From assembly GCF_014172375.1 (NCBI RefSeq), contig NZ_WNXD01000002.1, forward strand, positions 744,001 through 808,000: a stretch of DNA of 64,000 nt, in the 5' to 3' direction. Positions 32,347 through 41,655 of this stretch are shown one piece after another. The notes beneath the pieces were generated by a model. That model was given only the letters and a program-made list of their open reading frames with translations, was not told where the DNA came from and searched no databases. Position numbers and translations under genes: made by a program. This DNA is from Pedobacter planticolens (lineage in GTDB: Bacteria; Bacteroidota; Bacteroidia; Sphingobacteriales; Sphingobacteriaceae). The stretch's first letter is position 1; every line of letters begins with the position of its first letter.

Positions 32347-33132
32347 TTAGCTGCCCGTACCAAAACCCCTCATTACACCGCGATTAGAGTTGCGGATAAA
32401 ATCTACAATCTCATCGCGAATTTCGGTTGGTTGAAATTCTGCTTCTATAATATCTAATGCTTTAGTAACGTTGTTGTTTTTAACAAAAAGCACACGATAG
32501 ATCTCTTGTATTTCGTTAATTTTTTCTGGAGAAAACCCTCTTCTACGTAAACCAACAGAGTTGATACCCACATAAGACAGCGGCTCTCTTGCAGCCTTAA
32601 CATACGGAGGAACATCTTTACGCACCAACGATCCGCCAGTTACAAAAGCATGCGAACCAACTTTAACAAATTGATGGATAGCCACCAAACCTGCTAAAAC
32701 TACATAATCACCTATTGTAATATGCCCCGCTAATGTTGTACTATTAGAAAATATACAGAAATCGCCTACTTCACAATCGTGCGCAACGTGAGAATATGCT
32801 TGAATTAAACAGTTCTTTCCAATAACGGTTTTCCATTTATCTTTTGTACCACGATTAATGGTTACGCATTCGCGGATGGTTGTGTTATCGCCTATCTCGG
32901 CTGTAGTAACTTCACCAGCAAATTTTAAATCTTGTGGAACACCAGAAATTACTGAACCCGGAAAAATCCGGCAATTTTTGCCTATTCTCGCACCGTCCAT
33001 AATCACAACATTAGAACCAATCCAGGTTCCTTCACCAATTTCCACATCTTTATGAATTACAGCAAATGGCTCAACTACAACATTATCTGCAATTTTTGCT
33101 TGTGGGTGTATGTATGCTAAAGGTTGTATCAT
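32347..33132 (-). CDS. lpxA: UDP-N-acetylglucosamine acyltransferase
   Basis: LpxA (261 residues) performs the first step of lipid A synthesis, attaching a 3-hydroxyacyl chain from ACP to UDP-GlcNAc. The N-terminal hexapeptide-repeat beta-helix is clear (IHPQAKIADNVVVEPFAVIH, then NSTTLAGHITIGDYVVLAG). His in SHVAHDCEVGD is the catalytic base position. The C-terminal helical domain begins at GLRRRGFSPEKI. The start overlaps the lpxC/fabZ stop by one base. Confidence 0.96.
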   Translation of the reverse strand: MIQPLAYIHPQAKIADNVVVEPFAVIHKDVEIGEGTWIGSNVVIMDGARIGKNCRIFPGSVISGVPQDLKFAGEVTTAEIGDNTTIRECVTINRGTKDKWKTVIGKNCLIQAYSHVAHDCEVGDFCIFSNSTTLAGHITIGDYVVLAGLVAIHQFVKVGSHAFVTGGSLVRKDVPPYVKAAREPLSYVGINSVGLRRRGFSPEKINEIQEIYRVLFVKNNNVTKALDIIEAEFQPTEIRDEIVDFIRNSNRGVMRGFGTGS

Positions 33133-34541
33133 TATACTGTTTCGGTTTCTTTTACTCTTGAAATTTGAGCCATCATTTCGGCTTCTACTACTATTTTTTC
33201 TCCTACCATACCAATGCCTTTCATTTGGGCAATTCCTCTACGAATAGGCTCCATTAAATCACATCTAAAAACAATCGTATCGCCTGGTAAAACTTGCGCT
33301 CTAAAACGCACATTATCTATTTTCAAGAAATAAGTTAAATAATTTCTTGGATCTGGAACGGTACTTAAAACTAAAATTCCGCCAACTTGAGCCATTGCTT
33401 CAATTTGAATTACTCCAGGCATTACTGGTGCGCCAGGAAAATGCCCTCTGAAGAAGTCTTCGTTCATGGTTACGTTTTTAACGCCTACCACATGTGTTTT
33501 AGAAAGCTCTAATACTTTATCGACAAACAAAAACGGTTGTCTGTGCGGTAAAATATCCATGATTTGCATTACATCATATAAAGGTTTTGCATTGGCATCA
33601 TATATTTTTTGGATCTTTTTTCCTTTTTCTTTTTTAATTGCTGCTTTAATTTTCTTTGCAAAAGCAACATTTGCAGCATGACCTGGTCTTGCGGCCATAA
33701 TATGACCCTTTAAATGCACACCAACTAAAGCTAAATCGCCAATCATATCTAATAATTTATGACGAGCTGGTTCGTTTTGGTAACGCAATTCCATATTATT
33801 TAAGATCCCCTGTGGGGCAACCTCTATTGCTGCTCTGTTAAAAATCTTAGCCAAATGCTCTAATTCAGGCTTTGTTACTTCCTTATCTACAATTACAATT
33901 GCGTTATTTAAATCGCCCCCTTTAATTAGGTTGTTTTGCAGTTGATATTCCAATTCATGTAAAAAGCAGAACGTTCTGCATGAAGCAATTTCCTTTTTAA
34001 ATTCAGCTATGCTAGAAATACCTGCGTGTTGACTTCCCAAAACAGGAGAATTGTAATCTATCATGCAAGTAAAGCGATAATCATCTAATGGCATAGCCAC
34101 GATTTCCACTTTTCTATCTGCTTCTGTATAAGTAATGTTATGAGGAATAGTGAAATATTCTCTATCCGTTTCTTGAGATACCACTCCGACTTCTTCTAGG
34201 GCTTCGATAAATAAAATCGAACTCCCATCCATAATTGGAGTTTCAGGACCGTCAAGTTTTAACAAAACATTATCCAAATCCATACCCACTAAAGATGCCA
34301 TTACGTGTTCTACCGTGCTTATGCTCGCTCCATTTTGAGTAATGGTTGTTCCACGAGCTGTATCGGTTACATTATCACAATCTGCGTCAACAATTGGTTG
34401 TCCAGGAAGGTCTATTCTTTGAAATTTAAAACCATGATTATCTGGAGCAGGGCAAAAAGTTAAAGTAACATTTGCACCTGTGTGTAAACCCACACCTTTA
34501 ACCGAAATTTCACCTTTAATGGTCTTTTGCTTAACGTTCAT
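33132..34541 (-). CDS. lpxC/fabZ: Bifunctional LpxC deacetylase / FabZ dehydratase
   Basis: This 469-residue fusion is characteristic of Bacteroidota. Residues about 1-310 are LpxC, the zinc-dependent UDP-3-O-acyl-GlcNAc deacetylase. Visible are STVEHVMASL, RTFCFLHELEYQ, RHKLLDMIGDLALVG and HLKGHIMAARPGHA with zinc ligands. Residues about 320-469 are FabZ, the 3-hydroxyacyl-ACP dehydratase, with DILPHRQPFLFVDKV and the active-site His in FFRGHFPGAPVMPG. The fusion links the committed lipid A step to fatty-acid elongation, which compete for the same hydroxyacyl-ACP. It lies 2 bp after lpxD. Confidence 0.97.
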   Translation of the reverse strand: MNVKQKTIKGEISVKGVGLHTGANVTLTFCPAPDNHGFKFQRIDLPGQPIVDADCDNVTDTARGTTITQNGASISTVEHVMASLVGMDLDNVLLKLDGPETPIMDGSSILFIEALEEVGVVSQETDREYFTIPHNITYTEADRKVEIVAMPLDDYRFTCMIDYNSPVLGSQHAGISSIAEFKKEIASCRTFCFLHELEYQLQNNLIKGGDLNNAIVIVDKEVTKPELEHLAKIFNRAAIEVAPQGILNNMELRYQNEPARHKLLDMIGDLALVGVHLKGHIMAARPGHAANVAFAKKIKAAIKKEKGKKIQKIYDANAKPLYDVMQIMDILPHRQPFLFVDKVLELSKTHVVGVKNVTMNEDFFRGHFPGAPVMPGVIQIEAMAQVGGILVLSTVPDPRNYLTYFLKIDNVRFRAQVLPGDTIVFRCDLMEPIRRGIAQMKGIGMVGEKIVVEAEMMAQISRVKETETV

Positions 34542-34543
34542 TC

Positions 34544-35614
34544 TTATTTTTGTATTGTACTTATATTTTCTAGTATAGCAGTAAGTTCCGCTATTTTGGC
34601 CTCTAAATCTCTAATGCGCCTATCAACTTCCGGCAATTTTTTAAATATTACAGTAGAGCGCATCCATTCTTTTAGTGGTTGTGCCGGGCTACCATGCCAT
34701 TGTTTATTTTCTTCGGTATCAAAATTAATTCCTGCCTGAGCACCAATTTGTGTTCCTTTACCTAAATTTAAATGTCCCGCAATTCCTACTTGTCCCCCAA
34801 TCACAGAGTTATCCCCTAATTTTGTGCTTCCAGAAATTCCAGTTTGTGCAGCAACTACAGCATGAGCGCCTATATCCACATTGTGCGCAATTTGAATTAA
34901 GTTATCCAATTTTGCTCCTTTACGAATAAAAGTAGAACCCATTGTTGCTCTGTCAATTGTAGTATTTGCACCAATTTCCACATCGTCCTCAATAATAACG
35001 TTGCCAATCTGTGCAATCTTATTATAAGTTCCGTCTGCTTGAGGCGCAAAACCAAATCCATCGCTACCAATTACAGCATTCGAGTGAATTGTTACTCTAT
35101 CTCCTAATTTAGTGCGATTATAAATTTTTACTCCTGGATAAATAGTGCAATCGCCACCAATTTTAGTATCTGAGCCGATATATGTTTGAGTGTAAATTCT
35201 GCAATTATCACCTATTTCTACATTCTCTTCAATACTACAAAAAGCGCCAATAAAAACATTTTTTCCGATTTTTGCTGTCGGATGAATAAAACAAGGTTCT
35301 GTAATTCCAGCTTGAGTTTTATCTTGATTTAGTGCTTCGTTATATTTTTCTAAAAGAACAGAAAATGCACTATATGGATCTTTTACTTTTATTAAGGTAC
35401 AACTTACTGGTTGTGATGGCACAAAATCATTGGATACAATAACCACTGAGGCTTTTGTAGTGTACAAATAACTTTCGTACTTAGGATTTGATAAAAAACA
35501 TAACGAGCCAGCACTGCCGTCTTCTATTTTAGAAAGCTCTCCAACTTTTACAGTTGCATCTCCCTCTATGGCGCCGTCTAAAAATTCGCTTATCTGCTTG
35601 GCAGTAAATTGCAT
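34544..35614 (-). CDS. lpxD: UDP-3-O-(3-hydroxyacyl)glucosamine N-acyltransferase
   Basis: LpxD (356 residues) adds the second hydroxyacyl chain in lipid A synthesis. The N-terminal uridine-binding domain covers about 1-100. A long hexapeptide-repeat beta-helix follows (FIHPTAKIGKNVFIGAFCSI, and NTTIDRATMGST with the conserved DRA). The catalytic His is in QIAHNVDIG. The C-terminus (EVDRRIRDLEAKIAELTAIL) is a coiled-coil helix. It starts the compact lpx run, 114 bp after the HD-domain gene. Confidence 0.96.
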   Translation of the reverse strand: MQFTAKQISEFLDGAIEGDATVKVGELSKIEDGSAGSLCFLSNPKYESYLYTTKASVVIVSNDFVPSQPVSCTLIKVKDPYSAFSVLLEKYNEALNQDKTQAGITEPCFIHPTAKIGKNVFIGAFCSIEENVEIGDNCRIYTQTYIGSDTKIGGDCTIYPGVKIYNRTKLGDRVTIHSNAVIGSDGFGFAPQADGTYNKIAQIGNVIIEDDVEIGANTTIDRATMGSTFIRKGAKLDNLIQIAHNVDIGAHAVVAAQTGISGSTKLGDNSVIGGQVGIAGHLNLGKGTQIGAQAGINFDTEENKQWHGSPAQPLKEWMRSTVIFKKLPEVDRRIRDLEAKIAELTAILENISTIQK

Positions 35615-35728
35615 GTTACAAAGTTAAATGTTAAATTGATATGAACAAATAAACAACACTTGTTAATCTCACATTACAAGGATAAGACACGAAACGTTGC
35701 AAAAGGTTAAATATTTTGTTAAAAAATG

Positions 35729-36952
35729 CTAAATATCTCTTGTGTAACAAAGAATGTGCTTTTTTACGGTCTTATCTAAAGATTCTAAGTTAGATAAATC
35801 TGATGCTTTTGCAATATCAACCAACTCATTATTCTTCATTAAAATATTAATATTGCTATTTCCGGCATTATAAGCTCTATTTCTAATGGTATCTGTAAAA
35901 ACAAAATAAGCTACATCATCATCCAACAAGTTTAAAGCTATAGCAGTTTGATTTGCCAAACGCTCTATTCTTTCTGCAGATGGAGGCACATTTGTTATCT
36001 CTACTTTGTATAGTTTACGTGAATTTAACATCTGGCAAAGTTTTGACAAAATCGGATCTTCATGGCTTTCCCAAACCTTTATTGCAGCATAAATATCTTG
36101 ATCATCTAATTTTGAGAATTGAAGCAAATGGTTCTCATCCTCAAAAAAATTATGTTCAGTAATATCGTTTTGCAAGAAATGCTGCAATGCAGGTGTAGCA
36201 AATAATTTAGTTCCGCTAGATGCAAGCTCTTTTGCCCGTTCTAAAATTTTAACCAACAATTGTTCTGCTGCGATTACTGTTTTATGGAGATAAACTTGCC
36301 AATACATTAATCTGCGGGCGATTAAAAATTTCTCGATAGAATAAATCCCTTTTTCTTCAATAACCAATTGATCATCAACAATATTGAACATTTTAATAAT
36401 TCTGTCGAAACTAATTACACCTTCGCTGACGCCAGTAAAAAAGCTATCGCGATTCAGGTAATCCATTCTATCTAAATCTAGCTGGCCAGAAATTAATTGA
36501 CAAAAGAAATTACGATAATAATTGCCTCTAAAAATATTAATCGCAGGTGTTAATCGGCCTTCAAATTCTTCATTCAACTGGTCCATCATAAGCATAGAAA
36601 TGTCTTCGTGCTTAATACCGTTGACTAGTGTATGCTCCAATGCATGAGAAAAAGGGCCGTGCCCAATATCGTGTAGTAAAATTGCAATGGTTGCCGCTTC
36701 TTCTTCCTCCGCACTTATTTCATGGCCTTTGTTTCTTAATACTTCGAGCGCCAAACTCATTAAATGCATTGCCCCAAGAGCATGATGAAAACGCGTATGT
36801 AATGCCCCTGGATATACCAAATGGGTCATTCCTAATTGTTTGATATATCTTAACCGTTGAAAATACGGATGTGAAATTAGATCATAAACTAAGGCCGAAG
36901 GAATACTGATGAACCCATAAACAGGGTCGTTTATTATTTTCTTTTTGTTCAA
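35729..36952 (-). CDS. HD-domain phosphohydrolase
   Basis: This 407-residue cytosolic protein has an N-terminal HD domain, with HTRFHHALGAMHL (first His) and LLHDIGHGPFSHALEH (HD pair), and a C-terminal helical region. It resembles the dGTPase/SAMHD1-type group and is the usual Bacteroidota neighbour of lpxD. The frame starts with TTG at 36952, two codons after an in-frame stop. The next Met is about 40 residues on, past the conserved VYGFISIPSALVYDLI start, so TTG is the likely initiator. The substrate is probably a nucleotide. Confidence 0.88.
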   Translation of the reverse strand: MNKKKIINDPVYGFISIPSALVYDLISHPYFQRLRYIKQLGMTHLVYPGALHTRFHHALGAMHLMSLALEVLRNKGHEISAEEEEAATIAILLHDIGHGPFSHALEHTLVNGIKHEDISMLMMDQLNEEFEGRLTPAINIFRGNYYRNFFCQLISGQLDLDRMDYLNRDSFFTGVSEGVISFDRIIKMFNIVDDQLVIEEKGIYSIEKFLIARRLMYWQVYLHKTVIAAEQLLVKILERAKELASSGTKLFATPALQHFLQNDITEHNFFEDENHLLQFSKLDDQDIYAAIKVWESHEDPILSKLCQMLNSRKLYKVEITNVPPSAERIERLANQTAIALNLLDDDVAYFVFTDTIRNRAYNAGNSNINILMKNNELVDIAKASDLSNLESLDKTVKKHILCYTRDI

Positions 36953-37053
36953 TTCTCAAAAATAAATTATACGGTACAAAAATTGCTATTTTTATCGATA
37001 GTAAAAAAGACATGATCTTTTAAAAACTTTAATTTACATAAAAAGTATATATA

Positions 37054-38607
37054 ATGCAGGAAACCAAAATTTTATGGGCCGATGATGAGATCAACTTATT
37101 AAAACCACATATATTATTGCTAAACGAAAAAGGATATCATGTTACAACATTTACCAATGGGAATGATGCGTTAGAAGCTTTTGGGAAAGAACATTTTGAC
37201 CTTGTTTTTTTAGATGAAAATATGCCTGGACTTAGCGGATTGGAAACGCTTTCTGCAATCAAAAACATCCGTTCTGATGTACCTGTGGTATTAATTACTA
37301 AAAGTGAAGAAGAAAATCTGATGGAAGATGCCATTGGTTCTAAAATAGATGATTACTTAATTAAGCCCGTTAACCCGAAACAAGTATTATTAACTATAAA
37401 GAAAATTATAGACAACAAACGTTTAGTAAGTGAGCGGACTTCTTCTGCTTATCAACAAGATTTTAGGCGTTTAGGCATGACTTTAAATGATAAATTAAGT
37501 TATGAGGAATGGGTAGAAGTTTATAAAAAATTGGTTTTTTGGGAACTTGAATTGGAGAAATTAGACGATCCGCAAATGCATGAAATTTTAACCATGCAAA
37601 AATCGGAAGCAAATACACAGTTTTCTAAATTTATTGAAGATCATTATTTAGGATGGGTTAATGGGAAAGGAGAGGCGCCATTATTGTCAAATGAGTTATT
37701 AAAAAAGAAAGCTTTTCCTTTAATTAATTCGAACACGCCTGTATTTTTTATCTTGATTGATAATTTACGTTACGATCAGTGGAAAATTATTAATCCATTG
37801 ATTAGTGAATACTTCCGTTTAGATGAAGAAGATACATATTCGAGTATTTTACCTACTGCAACACAATATGCTCGCAATTCTATTTTTTCAGGCTTGATGC
37901 CTTTAGAAATGGAAAAACGTTTTCCTGCTTTATGGCAAAATGACGATGATGAAGGCGGAAAAAATTTACATGAAGAGACTTTTTTAGGAGATCAAATCAA
38001 ACGAAGTTTACGAAAAGATTGCAAGTTTAGTTACCATAAAATTTTAACTTTTGATCAAGGTAAAGACCTAACAGAAAAAGTTGGTAATCTGATGGAAAAC
38101 GAGTTTAACGCCATTGTTTACAACTTTGTGGATATGCTTTCTCATGCTCGTACAGATATGCAAATGATCCGCGAATTGGCAAATGATGATGCCGCTTATC
38201 GTTCTTTAACCTTATCTTGGTTTGAACACTCGCCTTTATTAGATTTGCTAAAGAAAATTTCGCAAAAGCGAGTAAAAGTTATCATTACAACAGACCATGG
38301 AACGATTAGAGTTAAACACCCAAGTAAAGTAATTGGTGATAGAAATACAAACACGAATTTGCGTTATAAACAAGGTAGAAACTTAAATTATAATGCGAAG
38401 GAAGTATTTTTAATTAAAAATCCGCATGAAGCGCAATTGCCTAAAATAAACATCAGTTCTAATTATATTTTTGCCAAAGAAGATCATTACTTTGTGTACC
38501 AAAACAACTATAATCAGTTTGTAAATTATTATAACGAGACTTTTCAGCATGGTGGAATTTCGTTAGAAGAAATGATTATCCCAGTTGTAACATATAGTTC
38601 CAAATAA
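37054..38607 (+). CDS. porX: PorX, type IX secretion regulator (response regulator + PglZ domain)
   Basis: PorX (517 residues) is the response regulator of the PorX-PorY system that controls type IX secretion genes. The receiver domain occupies 1-120 with Asp54 as phosphoacceptor in LVFLDENMPG and the conserved Lys in YLIKPVNP. The rest is a helical linker and a PglZ/alkaline-phosphatase-superfamily domain (FILIDNLRYDQW, VYNFVDMLSHART, VIITTDHGTIRV), which binds metal and has been shown in P. gingivalis PorX to act on nucleotides. No DNA-binding domain is present. It is divergent from the HD gene. PorY and T9SS structural genes are not in this window. Confidence 0.95.
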   Translation: MQETKILWADDEINLLKPHILLLNEKGYHVTTFTNGNDALEAFGKEHFDLVFLDENMPGLSGLETLSAIKNIRSDVPVVLITKSEEENLMEDAIGSKIDDYLIKPVNPKQVLLTIKKIIDNKRLVSERTSSAYQQDFRRLGMTLNDKLSYEEWVEVYKKLVFWELELEKLDDPQMHEILTMQKSEANTQFSKFIEDHYLGWVNGKGEAPLLSNELLKKKAFPLINSNTPVFFILIDNLRYDQWKIINPLISEYFRLDEEDTYSSILPTATQYARNSIFSGLMPLEMEKRFPALWQNDDDEGGKNLHEETFLGDQIKRSLRKDCKFSYHKILTFDQGKDLTEKVGNLMENEFNAIVYNFVDMLSHARTDMQMIRELANDDAAYRSLTLSWFEHSPLLDLLKKISQKRVKVIITTDHGTIRVKHPSKVIGDRNTNTNLRYKQGRNLNYNAKEVFLIKNPHEAQLPKINISSNYIFAKEDHYFVYQNNYNQFVNYYNETFQHGGISLEEMIIPVVTYSSK

Positions 38608-38666
38608 TTTTTTGTTTTACCATCTAAAGAACCCTAGATCATCTTAGCAAAATGCCTTAGATATAT

Positions 38667-38700
38667 TAACTTTGTCAATCTTTAAAAGATTGACAAAGTT
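38667..38700 (+). promoter_or_regulatory. 33-bp palindrome over a -7 box upstream of tsaE
   Basis: Arms AACTTTGTCAATCTTT (38668-38683) and its exact complement (38685-38700) flank one central base. The left arm overlaps TAACTTTG (38667-38674), a full TAnnTTTG match, though no TTG at -33 was found. There is no T-run after it, so it is not a typical terminator. It lies 7 bp before ATG 38708 and could be a repressor operator or an mRNA hairpin near the ribosome site. Confidence 0.6.
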
Positions 38701-38707
38701 CTCAAAA

Positions 38708-39133
38708 ATGAAATCTATATCAATTAATAGCGTAGCTGAATTAAATACTGTTGCAGAACAACTTTTAGCTTTTGCCAATGGCGAAAAATTCTTTGTTTTT
38801 GAGGGAGAAATGGCCGCAGGGAAAACAACTTTTATCAAAACATTTTGTAAGGTTTTAGGTGTTGAAGATGTGGTAAGCAGTCCGACGTTTTCAATTGTAA
38901 ATGAATACGAAAGTGCAAATGGTTTAGTCTATCATTTTGATTTTTATCGCATAAAAAACTTACAAGAAGCATACGATATCGGTTATGAAGAATACTTTTA
39001 TAGTGGTGATTATTGCTTAATAGAATGGCCTCAAAAAATTGAAGAATTATTGCCAGAGCACTATATAAAAGTGGAAATTATGATTACTGGAGATACCACG
39101 AGGACTCTTAATTTTAGTAAGATTTCTAATTAA
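38708..39133 (+). CDS. tsaE: tRNA threonylcarbamoyladenosine biosynthesis ATPase TsaE
   Basis: TsaE (141 residues from ATG 38708) is the small ATPase that supports TsaB-TsaD in making t6A37 in ANN-decoding tRNAs. The P-loop is EGEMAAGKTTFIK, and conserved SSPTFSIVNEYE, VYHFDFYRI and LIEWPQKIEELLP follow. A TTG at 38672 would extend the frame, but it lies within the palindrome/promoter, so the ATG is used. The alanine dehydrogenase-like gene follows 67 bp later. Confidence 0.93.
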   Translation: MKSISINSVAELNTVAEQLLAFANGEKFFVFEGEMAAGKTTFIKTFCKVLGVEDVVSSPTFSIVNEYESANGLVYHFDFYRIKNLQEAYDIGYEEYFYSGDYCLIEWPQKIEELLPEHYIKVEIMITGDTTRTLNFSKISN

Positions 39134-39200
39134 GATTTAATGTTGAGGTATTCATAGATTTTCTGTATCTTCAAACACCTAAAAACTACCACATTATATC

Positions 39201-40427
39201 ATGGCTACAGGATTACGCGAAGGCATGGCCGCCATTGCTCAAAGAGGTTTAATGCAACCCCAAGAGTCGATGCTGGAAACCAGTAAAAAAAGCAATAGTT
39301 TATACATTGGCATTCCTAAAGAAATTTCTTTTCAAGAGTGTCGCATTGCACTTACACCATTATCCGTTGCATTATTAATAAACAATGGCCATCGAGTTGT
39401 TATAGAATCTGGCGCTGGTGTTGGCGCGAATTTTACCGATAAAGATTATAGCGAACAAGGCGCACAAATATCTTTCAGCAAAAAAGATGTGTATGCCGCA
39501 GATATTATTGTAAAAATTGCTCCGCCAACTTTAGAGGAAATTGGTATGATGCACAAAGGTCAAACGCTTATTTCTGCTTTGCAAATTGGTACACTTAAAG
39601 AGGTCGACTTAAAAGCCATTCTTCATAAAAAAATTAACGCTTTATGTTTTGAAAACTTGCGTGATGAAGGAAATGTGTTAAGTGTAGTACGTGCCATGGG
39701 CGAAATTGTTGGTGCTGCTTCTATTTTTATTGCCGCAGAATATTTAAGTAGTGCTTTTGGGGGCAAGGGCTTAATGCTCGGCGGATTTACAGGCGTTCCT
39801 CCAACCGAAATTGTAATTTTAGGCGCTGGTACTGTTGGGGAATATGCCGCTCGTACAGCTCTTTCTTTAGGTGCAGAAGTAAAAGTTTTTGATAGTTCAA
39901 TATTTAGATTGCGTCGCCTACAAAATAATTTAGGGAGCAGGGTTTTTACTTCGGTAATGCAACCTATTGTGTTAGCAAAAGCCATCACAACTTGCGATGT
40001 GGTTATTGGTGCCATTCGCTCAGAACATGGTCGCAGCCCTTGCTTAGTGATGGAAGAAACCGTTGCTAAAATGAAACCGCATTCGGTTGTGGTTGATGTA
40101 AGTATAGACCAAGGTGGTTGTTTCGAAACATCGGAAGTAACGAACCACAAAGATCCCGTTTTCATTAAACATGATGTAATTCATTATTGTGTGCCAAATA
40201 TCGCTTCTCGTGTTCCCCGTACCGCTTCTTATGCTTTAACCAATATCTTTGCGCCAATATTGGTTGACATTGGCGATATGGGCGGCTTAATGAACATGGT
40301 TTGGAATAGACCTGGCATCCGCGAAGCACTATATTGTTATCAAGGTCATTTAACCAATAAAGATTTAGCTAATATGTACAATCTTCCTTTTAAGGATTTA
40401 GAATTGCTAGTTGTTTCCAACCAATAA
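39201..40427 (+). CDS. ald: Alanine dehydrogenase
   Basis: This 408-residue NAD-dependent enzyme interconverts L-alanine and pyruvate plus ammonia. The catalytic domain shows IGIPKEISFQECRIALTP (substrate Arg and Lys region). The NAD-binding Rossmann domain begins IVILGAGTVGEYAARTAL, followed by DVSIDQGGCFETS and the conserved NIASRVPRTASYALTN. An N-terminal extension of about 33 residues before LYIGIPKE is characteristic of this Bacteroidota subgroup. Transhydrogenase alpha-type proteins are related, but the C-terminal VPRTASYALTN fits alanine dehydrogenase. Confidence 0.9.
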   Translation: MATGLREGMAAIAQRGLMQPQESMLETSKKSNSLYIGIPKEISFQECRIALTPLSVALLINNGHRVVIESGAGVGANFTDKDYSEQGAQISFSKKDVYAADIIVKIAPPTLEEIGMMHKGQTLISALQIGTLKEVDLKAILHKKINALCFENLRDEGNVLSVVRAMGEIVGAASIFIAAEYLSSAFGGKGLMLGGFTGVPPTEIVILGAGTVGEYAARTALSLGAEVKVFDSSIFRLRRLQNNLGSRVFTSVMQPIVLAKAITTCDVVIGAIRSEHGRSPCLVMEETVAKMKPHSVVVDVSIDQGGCFETSEVTNHKDPVFIKHDVIHYCVPNIASRVPRTASYALTNIFAPILVDIGDMGGLMNMVWNRPGIREALYCYQGHLTNKDLANMYNLPFKDLELLVVSNQ

Positions 40428-40434
40428 ATAGCTG

Positions 40435-41118
40435 ATGAAAAACTTTCTCTTCCTTTTTTTTCTAGCGATTTGTCTTAATTCTTGCGCACAAAAAAATGCA
40501 CAAAATCCATATGGGTTAACTATCATAAATGATCTAAAAACTTATAAAGCAAATAATGAAACAAACCCAAATAATGAGCTTGTAGAAATTAAAAAAGCTA
40601 TTCCTTCAGTTGTTTTAGATATTCGCTATGCAACTAAAAACAATTTTATGCATCAGGTAATGTATAAACAAGCTAAAGCTTTCGCTCGAAAACCTGTTGT
40701 AGAACATTTGAAGAAAATTCAATCCATTTTAAACAAAAAAGGATACGGATTAAAGATTTTTGATGCTTATCGTCCGTATGCGATTACCATTTCATTTTAC
40801 CAAAAAGCTAGCGATAAAAACTTTGTGGCGAATCCATCAAAAGGCTCTAAACATAATCGTGGTTGTGCTGTAGATTTAACTATTATTGATCTTAAAACCG
40901 GTAAAGATGTACCAATGCCAACTCCTTACGATAGCTTTGCAGCAGAAGCAGCACCTCATTTCGAAAATCTTCCACCAGCAATTATTAAAAACAGAGATTT
41001 TTTAATCAACACTATGCAGGCAAATGGCTTTAAAGTCATTTACAACGAATGGTGGCATTTTGATTTTAATGGCTGGCAAAACTATGATTTAATGGACATT
41101 CCGTTTGAAAAGTTGTAA
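40435..41118 (+). CDS. VanX/DdpX-like D-alanyl-D-alanine dipeptidase lipoprotein
   Basis: This 227-residue M15D zinc dipeptidase splits D-Ala-D-Ala. The N-terminal segment MKNFLFLFFLAICLNSCAQK has a lipobox (LNSC), so it is membrane-anchored outside the cytoplasm. Zinc and catalytic residues are in SKGSKHNRGCAVDL and EWWHFDF; the conserved IRYATKNNFM and FDAYRP are also present. Extracytoplasmic location suggests peptidoglycan recycling rather than vancomycin resistance. It lies 7 bp after the alanine dehydrogenase gene, which could use the released alanine after racemisation. Confidence 0.92.
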   Translation: MKNFLFLFFLAICLNSCAQKNAQNPYGLTIINDLKTYKANNETNPNNELVEIKKAIPSVVLDIRYATKNNFMHQVMYKQAKAFARKPVVEHLKKIQSILNKKGYGLKIFDAYRPYAITISFYQKASDKNFVANPSKGSKHNRGCAVDLTIIDLKTGKDVPMPTPYDSFAAEAAPHFENLPPAIIKNRDFLINTMQANGFKVIYNEWWHFDFNGWQNYDLMDIPFEKL

Positions 41119-41121
41119 TAC

Positions 41122-41646
41122 TTATTCCTTACTGTGGTGTTCTTTCCCATAGCGACTAACCTTAACATCCGCCTTATCTCCTTTAACAGTTACTTCAAAA
41201 AGATAGTCGTAATCGTCATCCGTTAATTCTTTTACTGGTTTTTTAGCGCCAAATGCTTCCACTATTTCAAGCACTGTATTAGAGTGGCCAACAATTAAAA
41301 TATTCTTTCCTCTAGCGTTAACTATCAATTGTTTTGCTAATGTTTTTTGATCTTCTGGATTATATGTTTTAACAGAAATTCCTATTTTATCTGCCAATGG
41401 AAAGCCTGTTAATTTGGTTCTTTTATAATTTGTAGCAAAAATAGAATCAACGTTTTCTCCTTTAAGTTCTTTTAAAAGTGCTTCGGCTCTTTCCTTTCCT
41501 TCTGGAGATAAATCTGGGTCTTTATCTTTAGGATCGTCTGTTAGTTTTTCTGCATGTCTAACCACCCAAACTTTTACAGTTTTTTGTGCGCTTAAATTCT
41601 GCTGACCTAGCAAAATAACTAAAAGGATAGGGATAAAATTTTTCAT
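41122..41646 (-). CDS. Exported histidine phosphatase-family protein
   Basis: This 174-residue protein has a signal peptide (ending LSAQ) and a histidine-phosphatase (phosphoglycerate mutase-like) fold. The catalytic His is in VVRHAEK and the second His in IVGHSNTVLEIV; the acid region is PDLSPEGKERAEAL. It would remove phosphate from an extracytoplasmic substrate that cannot be named. It is the last gene of the minus-strand run 44538-41122, 9 bp after the aminotransferase-like gene, and convergent with the VanX-like gene (3 bp between stops). Confidence 0.87.
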   Translation of the reverse strand: MKNFIPILLVILLGQQNLSAQKTVKVWVVRHAEKLTDDPKDKDPDLSPEGKERAEALLKELKGENVDSIFATNYKRTKLTGFPLADKIGISVKTYNPEDQKTLAKQLIVNARGKNILIVGHSNTVLEIVEAFGAKKPVKELTDDDYDYLFEVTVKGDKADVKVSRYGKEHHSKE

Positions 41647-41655
41647 GTTATCAGG

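Noticed and set aside
38668..38700. The palindrome before tsaE as a porX terminator
   Set aside because: The stem is AT-rich and not followed by a T-run on either strand, and it overlaps a -7 box; an operator or leader hairpin is likelier.
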